A DNA stretch of 8,811 nt from contig CANQKU010000043.1 in NCBI GenBank assembly GCA_947624535.1, forward strand, positions 1 through 8,811, given 5' to 3'. This DNA is from an uncultured Bacilli bacterium (GTDB taxonomy: Bacteria; Bacillota_I; Bacilli_A; RF39; UBA660). Made by a program: the position numbers and the translations under genes. Every line of letters begins with the position of its first letter. Positions within the stretch are counted from its first letter, which is position 1. The notes beneath the pieces were generated by a model. That model did no database searches and had not been told where the DNA came from. It was given only the letters and a program-made list of their open reading frames with translations. Positions 5,669 through 8,811 of the stretch are shown one piece after another.

Positions 5669-7063
5669 TTACACTTTATTAACAATTTCATAAGTAGTTC
5701 CTGTAGCCTTATCAATCAAACGAATACCTCTTTTTAATAAGTCATCACGAATTTCATCAGCTTTTTGATATTCTCTATTTTTTTTGTACTCATTTCTTTT
5801 TTCAATTAAATCTAATATTTCTTGATCATTTATTTCATAACTTTCTTCTTTTAATAAATCTAAGCTAAATACTTGATCCCAAGCTTCAATTAAAGCAAGT
5901 TTAGTTTTACCTGATACATCACTTTTTAATAAGTCATATAGTAAAGTAACCGCATTAGCAGTATTCATATCGTCTTCCAAATAAGCTTTAAATTGTTGAT
6001 CCCATTTTAAAAATTCTTCTTCTAAATATTCCCCCTCATTAGAAATATTTTTAATTTTATTTTTTAATTTAATATAAGATTTTTCAGCTAAATCTAAGGC
6101 TTCATATGAAAAATTAACTTGTTTATGATAATGAGTATTTAAAATAAATAAACGATAACTAAGTGGATTGTAACCTGACTTTTTTAAATCAACTACTCGT
6201 AGGATATCTCCTTTGGATTTACTCATTTTACTGTTATTCACGTTTAAAAATGATAAATGAACCCAGTAATTGCACCATTTGTGTCCTAGATAGGCTTCAC
6301 TTTGGGCTATTTCATTTGTATGGTGTGGAAAAATAGCATCTTCTGCGCCCATGTGGATATCTAAATGTGGTCCTAAATTTTTTATAGCGATAGCAGAACA
6401 TTCAATATGCCATCCTGGATAGCCTCTACCCCAAGGAGAGTCCCATTGTAATTGTTGATTTTCAAACTTAGAATTGGTAAACCAAAGTCCAAAGTCAAAT
6501 GGATTTTTTTTATGTTGATCTTGTTCTATATCATTTCTAACTGCAATCATTAGATCTTCTTTATTTCTACCAGATAATTCATAATAAGTCTCATCTTTAG
6601 ATGTGTCAAAATAAACATTTCCATTACTAATGTAAGCCTTATCTTCCTTAAGTAATTTCTCAATCATCTTAATATATTCATCAATATTATCAGTTGCTTT
6701 ACTAATTATTTCAGGTCTTTTTATACCTACTAAATCACAATCTTCAAAAAAAGCATCAGTATAAAATTTAGCAATCTCACTTGAAGATTTATGCTCTCTT
6801 TTAGCTGCGATTAGCATCTTATCTTCTCCAGTATCTCCATCACTTTGTAAATGACCAACGTCTGTAATATTCATTACTCTTTTTACTTGATAACCTAAAT
6901 AACAAAAAGTTTTTTCAAAAAGATCTTCTAAGACATAAGTCCTAATATTACCAATATGAGCATAATGATAAACCGTTGGTCCACAAGTATACATTTTGAC
7001 AATATTTTCCTCATTTGGAACAAACTCTTCAATTTTTTTAGTCAATGTGTTATAAAATCTCAT
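5669..7063 (-). CDS. cysS: Cysteinyl-tRNA synthetase
   Basis: This class I aminoacyl-tRNA synthetase charges tRNA-Cys with cysteine using ATP in the cytoplasm. The 464-residue length is typical. The nucleotide-binding signatures are HIGN at 36-39 and KMSKS at 279-283. The active-site zinc ligands that recognise the cysteine thiol are all present: C27 in MYTCGPT, C222 in WHIECSA, and H247 and E251 in FPHHTNE. The anticodon-binding helical region occupies the last ~130 residues, ending in EYQKADEIRDDLLKRGI-type sequence (about 433-449). The ATG is preceded by AGGTGA (7068-7073) four bases upstream. It follows clpC by 49 bases, separated by a terminator; in B. subtilis cysE precedes cysS, but not here. 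No clear terminator is visible after the stop. Identification is firm. Confidence 0.98.
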   Translation of the reverse strand: MRFYNTLTKKIEEFVPNEENIVKMYTCGPTVYHYAHIGNIRTYVLEDLFEKTFCYLGYQVKRVMNITDVGHLQSDGDTGEDKMLIAAKREHKSSSEIAKFYTDAFFEDCDLVGIKRPEIISKATDNIDEYIKMIEKLLKEDKAYISNGNVYFDTSKDETYYELSGRNKEDLMIAVRNDIEQDQHKKNPFDFGLWFTNSKFENQQLQWDSPWGRGYPGWHIECSAIAIKNLGPHLDIHMGAEDAIFPHHTNEIAQSEAYLGHKWCNYWVHLSFLNVNNSKMSKSKGDILRVVDLKKSGYNPLSYRLFILNTHYHKQVNFSYEALDLAEKSYIKLKNKIKNISNEGEYLEEEFLKWDQQFKAYLEDDMNTANAVTLLYDLLKSDVSGKTKLALIEAWDQVFSLDLLKEESYEINDQEILDLIEKRNEYKKNREYQKADEIRDDLLKRGIRLIDKATGTTYEIVNKV

Positions 7064-7079
7064 CTAATCACCTATCCGT

Positions 7080-7088
7080 AGTATATCA
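7080..7088 (-). promoter_or_regulatory. Possible extended -10 promoter of cysS
   Basis: On the minus strand TGATATACT fits an extended -10 element. The -35 region is only T-rich. The predicted start near 7073 falls at the Shine-Dalgarno AGGTGA, so the leader would be only about 10 bases. Placement after the clpC terminator argues that some promoter is needed here. Confidence 0.4.
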
Positions 7089-7100
7089 TAATAATATTAA

Positions 7101-7125
7101 AATAAAAAGAGACTAGGTGGTCTCC
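7101..7125 (-). terminator. Intrinsic terminator of clpC, overlapping its stop codon
   Basis: On the minus strand GAGAC and GTCTC form a five-pair stem, extended by one G-U pair, around the loop CACCTA, followed by TTTTTATTTT. The clpC stop TAG (7113-7115) lies in the loop and first stem pair, so terminating ribosomes would cover part of the hairpin. Confidence 0.7.
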
Positions 7126-8811
7126 GTTAAGACAATTTTTTCTTCTCCATTTAAAATTTTGTTAATAATTATATTATTGATATTTTGATCAATTACCTTA
7201 TCTATTCTTCTAGCTCCATAAGTATCATACCTAGCATCTTTTATAATCGTATCTATTAATTTATTATTAAAAGTTAATTGAATTTTTCTTTTAGCGTAAT
7301 ATGCTCTTAATTTTTTCAACTTTTCTTTAATAATTTCTTTTACTATATCTTTTGTCAAAGCGTTAAATACTATTACTTCATCTATTCTATTTATAAATTC
7401 AACCCCAAAATATTCGTTCAAAATATTCAAAAGTCTATTGTCTTCTTTATCTTGAAATCCAATTGTATTTTCTCCACTTCCTAAATTAGAAGTCATAAAA
7501 ATTGTAGTATTTTGGAATGGTACTTCAACACCCTTAGAATCTTTTATTTTTCCTTCATCTAAAATTTGTAAAAATAACTTAATAACTGTAGAATTAGCTT
7601 TTTCTATTTCATCTAATAAAATAACACTATAAGGATTATTCCTAACTTTTTCTAACAAGTAATTGGCATCATCATATCCTACATATCCAGGAGGCGCTCC
7701 AAGGATTTTACTGACAGAGTGAGCTTCTTTATATTCACTCATATCTAGTCTAATTAAACTATCCTTACTATAAAGCATTTTAGCATATTCTTTTACCAAT
7801 AAAGTTTTCCCAACACCAGTTTTTCCTACAAACATAAAAGATTGAACTTTTTGAGGAGCAAAACCTAACTGTTTTTTCTTAGAAAAATTACAAACTGCTT
7901 CAATAGCTTGGTCTTGTCCTTTTATTTTTTGTTTTAATTTAGTCTCTAATTCAATTATTTTCTTATTGGTATTTTCTCCTTCAAATACAGGAATTGATGT
8001 TTTTAATGTAATAACGTCCATGACCATTTTTTTAGTAATAACTTTTGGTGTTGTAGATTGACTTTTCTTTAAATATAATTGATTAATCTTTGTCTCTAAT
8101 TTATTTTGTTCTGTTTTTAACTCAGTTGCTAGATCAAATTCTTCTTTAACAATAGCTTCTTTTTTATTTTTTATAATAAATTTTAATTGCTGTTTCCACT
8201 TATCTAATTTAGCTTCACTACTACTTTTTAATAGAACTGTTCTAGCACATACTTCATCTAAAATATCAATGGCTTTATCTGGGAATCTTCTATTATATAT
8301 ATACTTATCTGATACTTCTATAATATATTCTATAATCTCATCAGATATAATTGTATGATGAAATGCTTCATATAAGGGTTTTAATTTTAATAAGATTTCT
8401 TTTGTTTTAGCTATATCTGGCTCTTTAACTTGTACTTTTTGAAATCTTCTATCTAAGGCTTTATCTTTTTCTAAATATTTGGCATATTCTTCAGTAGTAG
8501 TTGCGCCAATCACACGAATTTTTCCTCTAGCTACGGCAGGTTTTAATATATTTGAAGCATCGATTGCTCCTTCTGCTCCACCTGCTCCTACAAGGGTATG
8601 AATTTCATCAATAAATAAGATTATATCATCATTTTCTTCTACTTCTTTTAATAATTTATTAATACGTTCTTCAAATTCACCACGATATTTTGTACCTGCT
8701 ACTAAAGAGGCCATCGCAACTGATAAAATACGTTTATTTTTTAATTGAATTGGAACTGTATCTAAAACAATTCGATTAGCTAACTCTTCTACAATAGCAG
8801 TTTTCCCAACA
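7113..8811 (-). CDS. clpC: ATP-dependent Clp protease ATP-binding subunit ClpC, 5' end outside the window
   Basis: ClpC is a hexameric Hsp100 unfoldase that feeds substrates to the ClpP peptidase. The reading frame is open to the window edge; the Met at 8714 is internal, because the frame upstream of it encodes VGKTAIVEELANRIV, the first Walker A. Numbering from that Met, the first ATPase domain shows pore loop KYRG (9-12), Walker B ILFIDE (32-37) and arginines R89-R90. A short middle domain with a UVR-like helix follows (about 165-215), which favours ClpC over ClpB. The second ATPase domain has Walker A GKTGVGKT (297-304), pore loop GYVGY (343-347), Walker B VILLDE (364-369), arginine finger R443 and sensor-2 GARR (500-503). 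IGF at 418-420 fits the ClpP-docking tripeptide. The sequence is more diverged than usual in the second domain (CNFSKKKQLGF in place of the common RRARAGL region). ClpE or ClpA are less likely. Confidence 0.93.
   Translation of the reverse strand, partial: VGKTAIVEELANRIVLDTVPIQLKNKRILSVAMASLVAGTKYRGEFEERINKLLKEVEENDDIILFIDEIHTLVGAGGAEGAIDASNILKPAVARGKIRVIGATTTEEYAKYLEKDKALDRRFQKVQVKEPDIAKTKEILLKLKPLYEAFHHTIISDEIIEYIIEVSDKYIYNRRFPDKAIDILDEVCARTVLLKSSSEAKLDKWKQQLKFIIKNKKEAIVKEEFDLATELKTEQNKLETKINQLYLKKSQSTTPKVITKKMVMDVITLKTSIPVFEGENTNKKIIELETKLKQKIKGQDQAIEAVCNFSKKKQLGFAPQKVQSFMFVGKTGVGKTLLVKEYAKMLYSKDSLIRLDMSEYKEAHSVSKILGAPPGYVGYDDANYLLEKVRNNPYSVILLDEIEKANSTVIKLFLQILDEGKIKDSKGVEVPFQNTTIFMTSNLGSGENTIGFQDKEDNRLLNILNEYFGVEFINRIDEVIVFNALTKDIVKEIIKEKLKKLRAYYAKRKIQLTFNNKLIDTIIKDARYDTYGARRIDKVIDQNINNIIINKILNGEEKIVLTETT

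Noticed and set aside
8712..8714. ATG at 8714 as the start of clpC
   Set aside because: The frame continues upstream with the first Walker A motif of ClpC, so this Met is internal and the gene is cut by the window edge.

Overview
The window is a very AT-rich stretch in which every recognisable gene lies on the minus strand, so transcription runs from high to low coordinates. Protein content and gene order (clpC, cysS, mrnC, rlmB, sigH-like, secE, nusG) match the conserved sigH-secE-nusG neighbourhood of low-GC Firmicutes (Bacilli). Compared with the Bacillus subtilis order known to me, several genes are absent: radA to cysE between clpC and cysS, yacP between rlmB and the sigma gene, rpmG before secE, and rplK-rplA after nusG. 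This fits a reduced or rearranged genome of a Bacilli/Erysipelotrichia/RF39-type lineage, perhaps gut-associated; the exact taxon is inference. Tryptophan is read as TGG and all nine visible stops are TAA or TAG.

Region by region, in the direction of transcription. 8811-7113 is the 3' part of clpC, cut by the window edge, with a terminator overlapping its stop codon. 7063-5669 is cysS. 5606-4956 encodes an unrecognised 216-residue protein with one N-terminal membrane segment and a predicted external domain, followed directly by a terminator. 4908-3218 holds the tightly packed genes mrnC (Mini-RNase III, 23S rRNA maturation), rlmB (23S rRNA 2'-O-ribose methyltransferase family) and a SigH-like sigma factor with a TTG start. 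3161-2493 encodes a tail-anchored protein resembling the C-lobe of a protein kinase without catalytic residues. 2380-1506 is secE-nusG, with a near-consensus promoter, an attenuator-like hairpin in the leader and a clear terminator after nusG. 1323-79 is an AAA_14/DUF4143 ATPase with its own promoter; a 38-bp perfect palindrome lies 6 bp upstream of that promoter's -35 box. Positions 1-78 hold nothing I can identify.

Most genes are housekeeping: proteolysis (ClpC), Cys-tRNA charging, 23S rRNA processing and modification, protein export (SecE) and transcription elongation (NusG). The accessory parts most worth attention are the pseudokinase-like membrane protein between the sigma factor and secE, the 216-residue membrane protein between cysS and mrnC, and the palindrome-plus-ATPase unit in the place usually held by rplK.
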